The notes beneath the pieces were generated by a model. That model was not told where the DNA came from and searched no databases. It saw only the letters and a program-made list of their open reading frames with translations. Below, in pieces: positions 52,198-58,464 of a DNA stretch of 58,464 nucleotides. This stretch comes from Synergistales bacterium. Its GTDB lineage: Bacteria > Synergistota > Synergistia > Synergistales > Aminithiophilaceae. The stretch spans positions 1 through 58,464 of the forward strand of contig JAHDQY010000042.1 of assembly GCA_018433595.1 (NCBI GenBank), given 5' to 3'. Each line of letters opens with the position of its first letter. Position 1 is the stretch's first letter. The position numbers and the translations under genes are program-made.

Positions 52198-52935
52198 TCA
52201 GAGTTTCCGATGGCCGCCGCCGAGGTAGGCGGCTTCGATGTCGGGATCGCGGAGGAGATCCGCTGAAAGCCCCTCCTTGATAAGGTGACCCGTCTGAAGC
52301 ACGTAGGCCCTGTGGGAGAGAAGCAGTGCCTGCCGGGCGTTCTGCTCGACGAGGAGGATCGTCGTGCCCTGTTCGTTGATGAGCTTCAGCTCCCGGAAGA
52401 TCTCCTTGATGATGATCGGGGCGAGTCCAAGAGAGGGCTCGTCGAGGAGGAGGACCCGGGGCCGGGACATGAGGGCCCGTCCGATGGCGAGCATCTGCTG
52501 TTCGCCGCCGGAGAGAGTTCCGGCGTACTGCTCCCGGCGCTCCTCAAGGCGGGGGAAGAGGGTGAAGACCCGCTTCAGGTCATCGTCGATTCCGCTTCGG
52601 TCGTTCCTGGGGAAGGCACCCATCATGAGGTTTTCAAAGACCGTCAAGGGGGCGAAGACCTTCCGCCCTTCCGGGGCGAGAGAGAGTCCCTGGGTGACGA
52701 CCTGAAAGCTCTTTTTCGCCAGCACCTTGCCGTCGAGGAACACGTCGCCGCTCTCGCGGCGGACGTCGCCCATGACGGCGCTCATTAGCGTCGACTTGCC
52801 GGCGCCGTTGGCGCCGATGACGGAGACGATCTCGCCGGCGAAGACGTCGATGGAGACGTTCTGGACGGCCTTGATGGCGCCGTAGCTGACGCAGAGGTTG
52901 CGGACGGAGAGCAGGGGGGTTTGAGAATCGGTCAT
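52198..52935 (-). CDS. livF: Branched-chain amino-acid ABC transporter ATPase LivF
   Basis: LivF is 245 aa: Walker A GANGAGKST near residue 38, signature LSGGEQQML near 142 and Walker B VLLLDEPSLGLAP near 162, the usual LivF end. It is the second ATPase of the Liv system on the cytoplasmic face. It overlaps livG by 4 bases and is the last gene of this minus-strand operon. Confidence 0.93.
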   Translation of the reverse strand: MTDSQTPLLSVRNLCVSYGAIKAVQNVSIDVFAGEIVSVIGANGAGKSTLMSAVMGDVRRESGDVFLDGKVLAKKSFQVVTQGLSLAPEGRKVFAPLTVFENLMMGAFPRNDRSGIDDDLKRVFTLFPRLEERREQYAGTLSGGEQQMLAIGRALMSRPRVLLLDEPSLGLAPIIIKEIFRELKLINEQGTTILLVEQNARQALLLSHRAYVLQTGHLIKEGLSADLLRDPDIEAAYLGGGHRKL

Positions 52936-53720
52936 TCGTCGACGACCTCCTCTCCCAGATAGGCCTTGAGGACCTCGGGGTGGTTCTGGATCTCCTCAGG
53001 TCCTCCCTCGGCGATCTTGGCACCGAAGTTCATGCAGACGATATGGGGGCAGATTTCCATGACCAGGTCCATGTGGTGCTCGATGACGAGGATCGTCAGG
53101 GAGAAATCGCGATGGATGTCGCTGATCAGGCCGTTGAGGGCCTGGACCTCTTCGGGGTTCATCCCTGCCGCGGGCTCGTCGAGAAGGAGCAGTTCCGGTT
53201 CCAGGGCCAGGGCCCGGGCGATCTCCAGTCGTCGCTGATAGCCGTAGGGGAGCGTTCCCGCCGCCTGGTAGGCCCTGTCGGCGAGTCCGACCCGCTCAAG
53301 GAGTTCCAAGCTCTTTGCGGAGATGACCTTCTCTTCTTTTTTCCATCGCCCCAGGTGGGAAAGGGCCTCGAAGAAGCTGTAGCGATGATGGTGCTGGCAG
53401 GCCGTCATCACGTTCTCCAGTACAGTCGAGCGGTGGAAGAGGCGGAGGTTCTGGAAGGTCCTGGCGATCCCCAGATGGATGATGTCGTGGGATTTGCGTC
53501 CCACCAGAGAGCCTCCCTTGAAGAGGATCTCGCCGGAATCGATGGGGTAGACGCCGGTGACGAGGTTGAAGATCGTCGTCTTGCCCGCCCCGTTGGGGCC
53601 GATGAGACCGGTAAGGCCGCCCTTTTCGACGGAGAAGGTCATTTCCGCGACGGCGTGGACGCCGCCGAAGAATTTGTTCACCCTGGAGAGGGACAGAACG
53701 GCGTTGTCGGAAGCGTTCAT
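52932..53720 (-). CDS. livG: Branched-chain amino-acid ABC transporter ATPase LivG
   Basis: LivG is 262 aa with Walker A GPNGAGKTT, the LivG-specific stretch VARTFQNLRLF-like IARTFQNLRLFHRSTVLENV, and Walker B LLLDEPAAGMNPEE. The signature region GYQRRLEIARAL replaces LSGGQ with LPYGYQ, which is normal for LivG. Its ATG is just past the livM stop. Confidence 0.93.
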   Translation of the reverse strand: MNASDNAVLSLSRVNKFFGGVHAVAEMTFSVEKGGLTGLIGPNGAGKTTIFNLVTGVYPIDSGEILFKGGSLVGRKSHDIIHLGIARTFQNLRLFHRSTVLENVMTACQHHHRYSFFEALSHLGRWKKEEKVISAKSLELLERVGLADRAYQAAGTLPYGYQRRLEIARALALEPELLLLDEPAAGMNPEEVQALNGLISDIHRDFSLTILVIEHHMDLVMEICPHIVCMNFGAKIAEGGPEEIQNHPEVLKAYLGEEVVDE

Positions 53721-53721
53721 G

Positions 53722-54606
53722 CTAGTGTGGCCCCCTTTCTTCCCGTTGAGGCGCCGGGTGCCTGCCGATCAGCTGCCGGAAGAGGGCCGGACCCACTTCA
53801 TGACGCCCCAGGAGTCCCTCGGGGCGGAAGACCATGACGAGAACAAGGACCAGTCCGTAAATGAGCATCCGGTACTGGGAAATGGGGCGGAAGAGCTCGG
53901 TGACGAGGGTGATGATCGTCGTTCCCAGAAGGGCGCCGCTCATCGACCCCAGGCCGCCGAAGACGACGACGGAGGTCATCTCCGTCGATTTGAGCATGTC
54001 GAACATGACAGGCTGGATGAAGGAGATGAATCCCGCGTAGAGGCCGCCGGCGATGCCGACATAAAAAGCCGAGATGGAGAGGCTCAGGACGCGGTACCGA
54101 GGGGTGTTGAAGCCGAGCAGGGAGGCGGCGACGTGATCGTCGCGGCAGGCCTTGAAGGCCCTCCCGATGCGGCTGTTGATGAGGCAGAAGGCGCCGTAGG
54201 CCATGACGACGAAAAAGAGCGCCGTAGTGGGCAGAGTGGTGAAGGTGTCGATGCCGGGGATGCCCCTGGCGCCGTTGGTGACGCTCTGCCAGTTTTCGAT
54301 GATGAGCCGTATCGATTCAGCCAGGCCGATGGAGGCGATGGCGTAGTAGTCGCCCATCAGCTTCAGTGTCGGCAGGCCGACAAGATAGCCGATGATCATG
54401 GCCAGGGTTCCGCCGAGAAGGACGGCGGGGAGCCAGTGGAGGCCGTAGTCGAGGGTGAGGATGGCCGTCGTGTAGGAGCCGATGGCCAGGTAGGCGGCAT
54501 GGCCGAGGGTGAAGATGCCTGTGAATCCCGTCAGGAGGGAGACGCCCATGGCGGCGATGCCGTTGATCATGAGAAGGATGAGGATGCCTTCGGTATAGTT
54601 CGACAC
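53722..54606 (-). CDS. livM: Branched-chain amino-acid ABC permease LivM
   Basis: This permease is 294 aa from a GTG with AAGGAGGCGA upstream. It has about eight membrane helices and the typical VSLLTGFTGIFTLGHAAYLAIGSY and GLGSMSGALLGTTIITLV motifs. It pairs with LivH to form the channel. The C-terminal FRPEGLLGR is a family mark. Confidence 0.92.
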   Translation of the reverse strand: MSNYTEGILILLMINGIAAMGVSLLTGFTGIFTLGHAAYLAIGSYTTAILTLDYGLHWLPAVLLGGTLAMIIGYLVGLPTLKLMGDYYAIASIGLAESIRLIIENWQSVTNGARGIPGIDTFTTLPTTALFFVVMAYGAFCLINSRIGRAFKACRDDHVAASLLGFNTPRYRVLSLSISAFYVGIAGGLYAGFISFIQPVMFDMLKSTEMTSVVVFGGLGSMSGALLGTTIITLVTELFRPISQYRMLIYGLVLVLVMVFRPEGLLGRHEVGPALFRQLIGRHPAPQREERGPH

Positions 54607-54618
54607 GGGATCGCCTCC

Positions 54619-55500
54619 TTAGACCTTTTCCTTGATGTCTTTCCCGAAGAGCCCCGAGGGGCGGACGATGAGGGTGATGACGAGGAGGGAGAAGACGACG
54701 AGATCTCGGAGCTGGCTCGAGAGAAAGCCGGCCGTGAGCATCTCGGCCAGACCGAGGATGAGGCTGCCCACGACGGCGCCGGGCAGGGATCCCAGTCCGC
54801 CGATGACGGCGGCGACGAAGGCCTTGATGGTGATGGCGCCGAGCTGGGGGTAAAGGGTGTAGCGGACGGAGAGGAAGATGCCCCCGACGGCGGCGAGCAG
54901 GCCGGCGACGAAGAAGACGATGGAGATGAGCCGTCCCACGTTGACGCCCATGAGGCCGGCAACGCGCAGGTCATAGGCGGCGGCGCGGATGGCCAGTCCC
55001 CATTTGGTGCGGGTGAGGAAGAGTTGGAGCCCGCCGAGGAAGACGACGGCCGCGGCGAGGGAGAGGAGGTCGAAGGCGCTCGTCGTGGCCAGGCCGAAGA
55101 GATCAACGGGGGCCGTGGGGATGACCGGAGGCAAGGCGCGGAACCGGCCGCCGGCGATGATAACGAAGAGATTTTCGATGACGATGCTCATTCCCATGGA
55201 GGCGATGAGCAGGTAGAGAGTGACGCTGGTCCGCTCCCGGATCGGCTTGTAGGCCAGGCGTTCGGTGAGGACGGCGCAGAAGCCGGCTCCGATGAGGGCG
55301 GCGAACCCGGCCAGCCAGATGTTGGCGCCCATGAGGTTGAGTGTGTAGTAGCAGATGTAGCCACCGATGACGAGAAAGCCGCCGTGGGCGAAGTTGGAAA
55401 AAAGAAGGATCGAATAGACCAGGGAGTAGCCGACAGCGATGAGGGCGTAGACGGAGCCCAGGGAGAGGCCGTTGATGATCTGCTGGATGAACGTGCCCAA
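54619..55500 (-). CDS. livH: Branched-chain amino-acid ABC permease LivH
   Basis: LivH is 293 aa from the TTG at 55500 (MGTFIQQIINGLSLGSVYAL), 8 bases after GAGGTGA. A longer frame to 55572 adds a stretch with no family likeness. Motifs are LVYSILLFSNFAHGGFLVIGGY and AAVIGGLGSLPGAVVGS. About eight membrane helices are visible. Confidence 0.9.
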   Translation of the reverse strand: MGTFIQQIINGLSLGSVYALIAVGYSLVYSILLFSNFAHGGFLVIGGYICYYTLNLMGANIWLAGFAALIGAGFCAVLTERLAYKPIRERTSVTLYLLIASMGMSIVIENLFVIIAGGRFRALPPVIPTAPVDLFGLATTSAFDLLSLAAAVVFLGGLQLFLTRTKWGLAIRAAAYDLRVAGLMGVNVGRLISIVFFVAGLLAAVGGIFLSVRYTLYPQLGAITIKAFVAAVIGGLGSLPGAVVGSLILGLAEMLTAGFLSSQLRDLVVFSLLVITLIVRPSGLFGKDIKEKV

Positions 55501-55574
55501 AAAGGTGTCACCTCGTTTCTCGATGAAAGCGGCCCTTGAGGGACAAAGGTCCGGGTGTTCGGCTGAGGGCAAGG

Positions 55575-55605
55575 GTAAGAGGCGGACGGAAAGTCCGCCT
55601 CTTAC
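55575..55605 (-). other. Perfect hairpin between livK and livH
   Basis: A 13-bp perfect inverted repeat (GTAAGAGGCGGAC at 55575-55587, GTCCGCCTCTTAC at 55593-55605) with a 5-base loop sits in the 126-base gap. No U-run follows on the minus strand. It could stabilise the livK message or attenuate the permease genes. Confidence 0.65.
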
Positions 55606-55626
55606 CGACGTGGCTGCGGATGGCGG

Positions 55627-56781
55627 CTATTCGGGCTTGATCTTGGTGAAGAACTGGCCCCGTCCGTCCTTGGCGATAAGGACGACACCGTCCTTGTCTT
55701 TGGGATTGTGGAACTCGTCCATGGTCAGAACGGCATGGTGGACCTGGAGGTTTTCCGTGGTGGCCAGGGCCTTGGCGATGTTTGCCGGCGTGGGGTCGCC
55801 GGCGCGGGCGATGGCGTCGAAAAGCCAGTACATGGCGTCGTAACCGAGGATGCCGTTGACGAACTCCTTGCACTCATCGTTGTACTTGGTCTTGTAGTCG
55901 GCGAAGAACTTGGCCATGGCCGGGTCTTCGGGGGCAACGTGGTTGATCCAGTAGGAGCCCTCCATGGCCTCTCCCGCGATCTCCCACATGAACTCGGCGT
56001 AGCCGTCGCCGCCGATGAAGGTGATCTCCTTCATGCCCAGTTCTCGGGCCTGCTTCATGATAAGGGCCATTTCCTTGCCCATGTTGGGCAGGACGAGGAC
56101 GTCGGCGCCGGCGTCGCGGATCTTCGTCAGCTGGGCCCGGAAGTCGACGTCCTGGCCGCCTTTGAAGGCTTCGTCGGCGACCACTTTCCCGCCGTACTCG
56201 GCGTAGGATTTCATGAAGAACTCACGCAACCCCTGGGAGTAGTCGCTGGCGATGTCGTAGAGAATGGCGCCCTTCGTCAGTTTCAGCTCGTGGGCGGCGA
56301 AGTAGGCGATGAGCTTACCCTGATAGGGGTCGGTGAAGCAGACGCGGAAGGAATAGGGGCGAACCTTGCCGTTGCGATCGACGGTGACGGCGGGGTTCGT
56401 CGACACCGTGCCGATCTGGGAGACGCCGGCTTTGTTGACGAGGGCCGCCGTGGCGATGTTGATTCCGCTGGCGTTGGCGCCGACGATGGCGGCGACCTTG
56501 TCCTCTTCGATCATGCGGCGGACGGCGTTGACGGCGTCTTCCTGGCGGCCGCGGAAGTCGTAGACGACGAGCTCGATCTTCCTGCCGTTGATGCCGCCCT
56601 TGGCGTTGATCTCATCGACGGCCAGCATGGCCGTGTTCCGCTCCGTCTGACCGTAGGCGGCCCAATCACCGGTCAGAGCTGCCAGGTAACCCACCTTGAT
56701 CGTGTCGGCCGCGATGGCCATGCCGGAGAGGGTTACCACCAATAATGCCGCGAGGAACAGGACGAACTTTTTCAAAATCAT
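55627..56781 (-). CDS. livK: Branched-chain amino-acid binding protein LivK/LivJ-like
   Basis: This substrate-binding protein is 384 aa from the ATG at 56781, with GGGAGGTG just upstream. The signal peptide covers residues 1-24 (KKFVLFLAALLVV, cleaved after AIA). The mature start DTIKVGYLAALTGDWA and the later GANASGINIATAALVNKAGVSQIG mark the Leu/Ile/Val periplasmic-binding family. The real ligand may be another amino acid. It is the first gene of the Liv operon. Confidence 0.92.
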   Translation of the reverse strand: MILKKFVLFLAALLVVTLSGMAIAADTIKVGYLAALTGDWAAYGQTERNTAMLAVDEINAKGGINGRKIELVVYDFRGRQEDAVNAVRRMIEEDKVAAIVGANASGINIATAALVNKAGVSQIGTVSTNPAVTVDRNGKVRPYSFRVCFTDPYQGKLIAYFAAHELKLTKGAILYDIASDYSQGLREFFMKSYAEYGGKVVADEAFKGGQDVDFRAQLTKIRDAGADVLVLPNMGKEMALIMKQARELGMKEITFIGGDGYAEFMWEIAGEAMEGSYWINHVAPEDPAMAKFFADYKTKYNDECKEFVNGILGYDAMYWLFDAIARAGDPTPANIAKALATTENLQVHHAVLTMDEFHNPKDKDGVVLIAKDGRGQFFTKIKPE

Positions 56782-56974
56782 TGCACCTCCCTGAGATGAA
56801 TGATGATATGATGCGCATAGAGTTATCTTACCAGAATCCAAGAAAGAAGAACATATCGAACAAAAAGATCTTGAACAAAAACAGGTTTGAGATTCATTTT
56901 CCCGCCGGGTTCAGGACTCTGCTAAAATACTAGAATAGGCGGCTGTCATGCCGTCGCGACAAGGAGGGGCGAAG
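56782..56974. other. AT-rich divergent gap, livK to HAD gene
   Basis: This gap separates two divergent units and is AT-rich. On the minus strand TTGTTC (56870-56875) and TATGTT lie 17 bases apart as a weak livK promoter candidate. On the plus strand TAAAAT and TAGAAT near 56923-56937 could be -10 elements but lack good -35s. No gene is seen in it. Confidence 0.4.
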
Positions 56975-57859
56975 ATGGGCCTGAAAATCCTGGTGAGCGA
57001 TTTCGACGGCACCCTGGCCCACAGGGATCATGTGCCGTTCGCCGTGAGCCAGGCCTTATCCTCTCTGGTTGAGGCCGGCTGGGAGCTGATTCTGGCGACG
57101 GGGCGGATCTATGCCTCCGTCAGATCTCACCTTGAATCCGTCCCGACGACGATGCCGCTGATTCTCTATGACGGCGCCCGGATCGTCTCCTCCGACGGGG
57201 GGGACGTTCTTTTTGAGAGGCTCCTGGCGGGTGAGACGGCTTCCGAAGCGCTTCGGATCGGCTGGGATTCGGGCCTGGAGATTCAGGTCTATGGTGACGA
57301 GGAGATTCTGATCCGCCCCGACGAATCTGATTCGGAGCGTTATTTCCGCAAACTGGCCGTGCCGGTCCGCGACGATCTTGTCGAACCTCGCGTCGACGAG
57401 GATGTCTATCGGGTCATTTTTTACGGCGATCCTGCCGTCGTGCGCCGCCTGGCCCGGCGCATGGCTTCGGCCCTGGGCGGAGCGGCTGCGGTGACCCTGG
57501 CCGGAGACGGTTTTCTCGATGTCCTGGCGCCGGGCGTTTCCAAGGGAGCGGCCCTGGAACATCTTCTCGCTTCGATGGGTCGTCCGGGGTGCCTGGTCTG
57601 TGCCGGAGACCATCACAACGATCGGGAGCTGCTTCTTTTGGCCGATTTGGCCGCCGTTCCCGAGGACGCAGCCGATGAACTGAAGGCGGTCAGCCGTTTC
57701 ATTTTTCCCTCCGCCTCAGAGGAAGGTTTCGTCAGCCTCGCCCGCTTCCTGCTCGAGTCGGACGGAGTTCCTTGCAAGGGGGACGTTGTCCTGACGGCGC
57801 CTCTGATGGAGGAGGGGGCTGCTGGTGCGGGGTGTCGCCGATCCATTGACAATGGCTGA
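56975..57859 (+). CDS. Cof-type HAD hydrolase
   Basis: The protein is 294 aa from the ATG at 56975 after AAGGAGGGG. HAD motif I is D9-F-D11-G-T, motif II lies at ILATGR, the conserved lysine is in APGVSKGAALEHLL and motif IV is GDHHNDRELL. A C2-type cap lies between about residues 85 and 190. Such proteins dephosphorylate sugar phosphates or flavin intermediates. The substrate is unknown. Confidence 0.85.
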   Translation: MGLKILVSDFDGTLAHRDHVPFAVSQALSSLVEAGWELILATGRIYASVRSHLESVPTTMPLILYDGARIVSSDGGDVLFERLLAGETASEALRIGWDSGLEIQVYGDEEILIRPDESDSERYFRKLAVPVRDDLVEPRVDEDVYRVIFYGDPAVVRRLARRMASALGGAAAVTLAGDGFLDVLAPGVSKGAALEHLLASMGRPGCLVCAGDHHNDRELLLLADLAAVPEDAADELKAVSRFIFPSASEEGFVSLARFLLESDGVPCKGDVVLTAPLMEEGAAGAGCRRSIDNG

Positions 57860-57874
57860 GGGGAGTCGTACTCT
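57846..57874 (+). promoter_or_regulatory. Possible promoter before DUF3798 gene
   Basis: A consensus -35 TTGACA (57846-57851) lies 17 bases before TACTCT (57869-57874), a poor -10. The element overlaps the end of the HAD gene. A TAATAT at 57894-57899 is an alternative -10. Confidence 0.35.
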
Positions 57875-57918
57875 TGGTTCGTCAGATCCATAATTAATAT
57901 CTTGAGGGGGAAAATCAC

Positions 57919-58464
57919 ATGAGAAGAATGAGGTTTGTTGCGCTCGCTCTCGTTGCTGTGTTGGCCTTGGCGGGAAGCGCCTTCGCCGAAGCGAAGTTCC
58001 ATATCGGCATCTGCACGGGTACCGTTTCCCAGTCCGAAGACGACCTCCGCGGCGCCGAGCGGATGATCGAGGAGTACGGCAATGTCGTCGACGGCGGCGT
58101 GATTCAGCACATCACCTATCCCGACAACTTCATGCAGGAGATGGAGACGACCATCAGCCAGATCGTCGGCCTCGCCGACGATCCCCTGATGAAGGTGATC
58201 ATCGTCAACCAGGCCATCCCCGGCACGACGGAGGCCTTCCGTCGCGTCAAGGAAAAACGTCCTGACATCCTCTGCTTCGCCGGCGAGGCCCATGAGGATC
58301 CAGGCGTCATCGAGTCGGCCGCGGATCTCGTCATCAACGCCGACAACATCGCCCGGGGCTACCTTATCATCGCGGCCGCCAAGAAGATGGGCGCCACCGA
58401 TTTCGTCCACATTTCCTTCCCCCGCCACATGAGCTACGAGCTGCTTTCGCGGCGTCGCAACATC
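57919..58464 (+). CDS. Secreted DUF3798 protein, N-terminal part
   Basis: The first 182 residues are present and the window end cuts the gene. A signal peptide (MRFVALALVAVLALAGSAFA, cleavage near residue 23) leads to FHIGICTGTVSQSEDDLRGAERMIEEYG. The sequence then resembles a periplasmic-binding-protein fold (VIIVNQAIPGTTEAFRRVKE). This matches DUF3798, which is frequent in Synergistota. A role in sensing or solute binding is inferred only. The ribosome binding site is GAGGGGG. Confidence 0.8.
   Translation, partial: MRRMRFVALALVAVLALAGSAFAEAKFHIGICTGTVSQSEDDLRGAERMIEEYGNVVDGGVIQHITYPDNFMQEMETTISQIVGLADDPLMKVIIVNQAIPGTTEAFRRVKEKRPDILCFAGEAHEDPGVIESAADLVINADNIARGYLIIAAAKKMGATDFVHISFPRHMSYELLSRRRNI

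Noticed and set aside
53557-55539. 660-codon plus-strand frame across livG, livM and livH
   Set aside because: It is a shadow of three clear ABC transporter genes and is an acidic low-complexity product.

Overview
The window is a continuous piece of a high-GC bacterial chromosome, probably from a member of the Synergistota. This placement is inferred from protein character and gene order, not from a database search. The cell appears to be diderm: it has FlgH and FlgI ring proteins, a Skp/OmpH-like periplasmic protein and an envelope-type Liv uptake system. It also uses zinc-ribbon (C+) forms of S4, S14, L24 and L36, GTG/TTG starts, and amino-acid import and degradation genes typical of amino-acid-fermenting anaerobes. 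Genes are tightly packed, no gap between genes exceeds about 200 bases, and I saw no rRNA, tRNA, CRISPR array, insertion sequence or prophage.

Region 1 (1-18781) is the translation superoperon. It holds the end of tuf, the S10 and spc operons, secY-adk-map-infA-rpmJ and the alpha operon (rpsM-rpsK-rpsD-rpoA-rplQ), then the ECF transporter core (two ATPases and EcfT, no S component) and truA. Region 2 (18754-24480) starts at a promoter inside the end of truA and runs mreB-flgF-flgG-flgA-flgH-flgI-flgJ to a strong terminator. Region 3 (24539-29884) is a mixed metabolic block: a YkgJ-type cysteine-cluster protein, a lysine 6-aminotransferase behind two tandem sigma70-like promoters, a DUF3084 membrane/coiled-coil protein, a zinc-ribbon protein, a GNAT protein and metK with its own promoter and terminator.

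Region 4 (29976-49504) is a late-flagellar and flagellin-glycosylation locus: comF, yvyF-like, then a sigma28-like promoter driving flgM-flgN-flgK-flgL-fliW-csrA-maf. Flagellin follows, with a leader that looks like a CsrA target, then flaG. After that comes a nonulosonic (pseudaminic) acid pathway: SpsF-type cytidylyltransferase, PseB, PseI, PseH, PseG and PseC. The genes fit together: PseB/C/H/G/I make the sugar, the SpsF-like enzyme probably makes the CMP-sugar, Maf probably transfers it to flagellin, and FliW/CsrA probably couple flagellin translation to assembly. FlgK (841 aa), FlgL (1032 aa), flagellin (784 aa) and Maf (907 aa) are all much longer than textbook relatives. FlgL carries about six degenerate flagellin-IN-like modules.

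Region 5 (49593-52175) holds a two-helix membrane protein, a possible 34-residue ORF coupled to a PTS EIIC_2-like membrane protein, and, on the minus strand, a DUF3343-MoaD pair. That pair is divergent from an OmpH/Skp gene across a striking palindrome carrying a -10 element on each strand. Region 6 (52198-56781, minus strand) is a complete branched-chain amino-acid type ABC transporter, livK-livH-livM-livG-livF in transcription order, with a perfect hairpin between livK and livH. Region 7 (56975-58464) has a Cof-type HAD hydrolase and the start of a secreted DUF3798 protein cut by the window end.

The best candidates for closer study are the FliW-CsrA-flagellin leader with matching sigma28-like promoters, the modular FlgL with an EF-hand-like loop, the Maf/Pse locus with a non-canonical cytidylyltransferase, the palindromic divergent promoter at 51605-51641, and the 34-residue coupled ORF.
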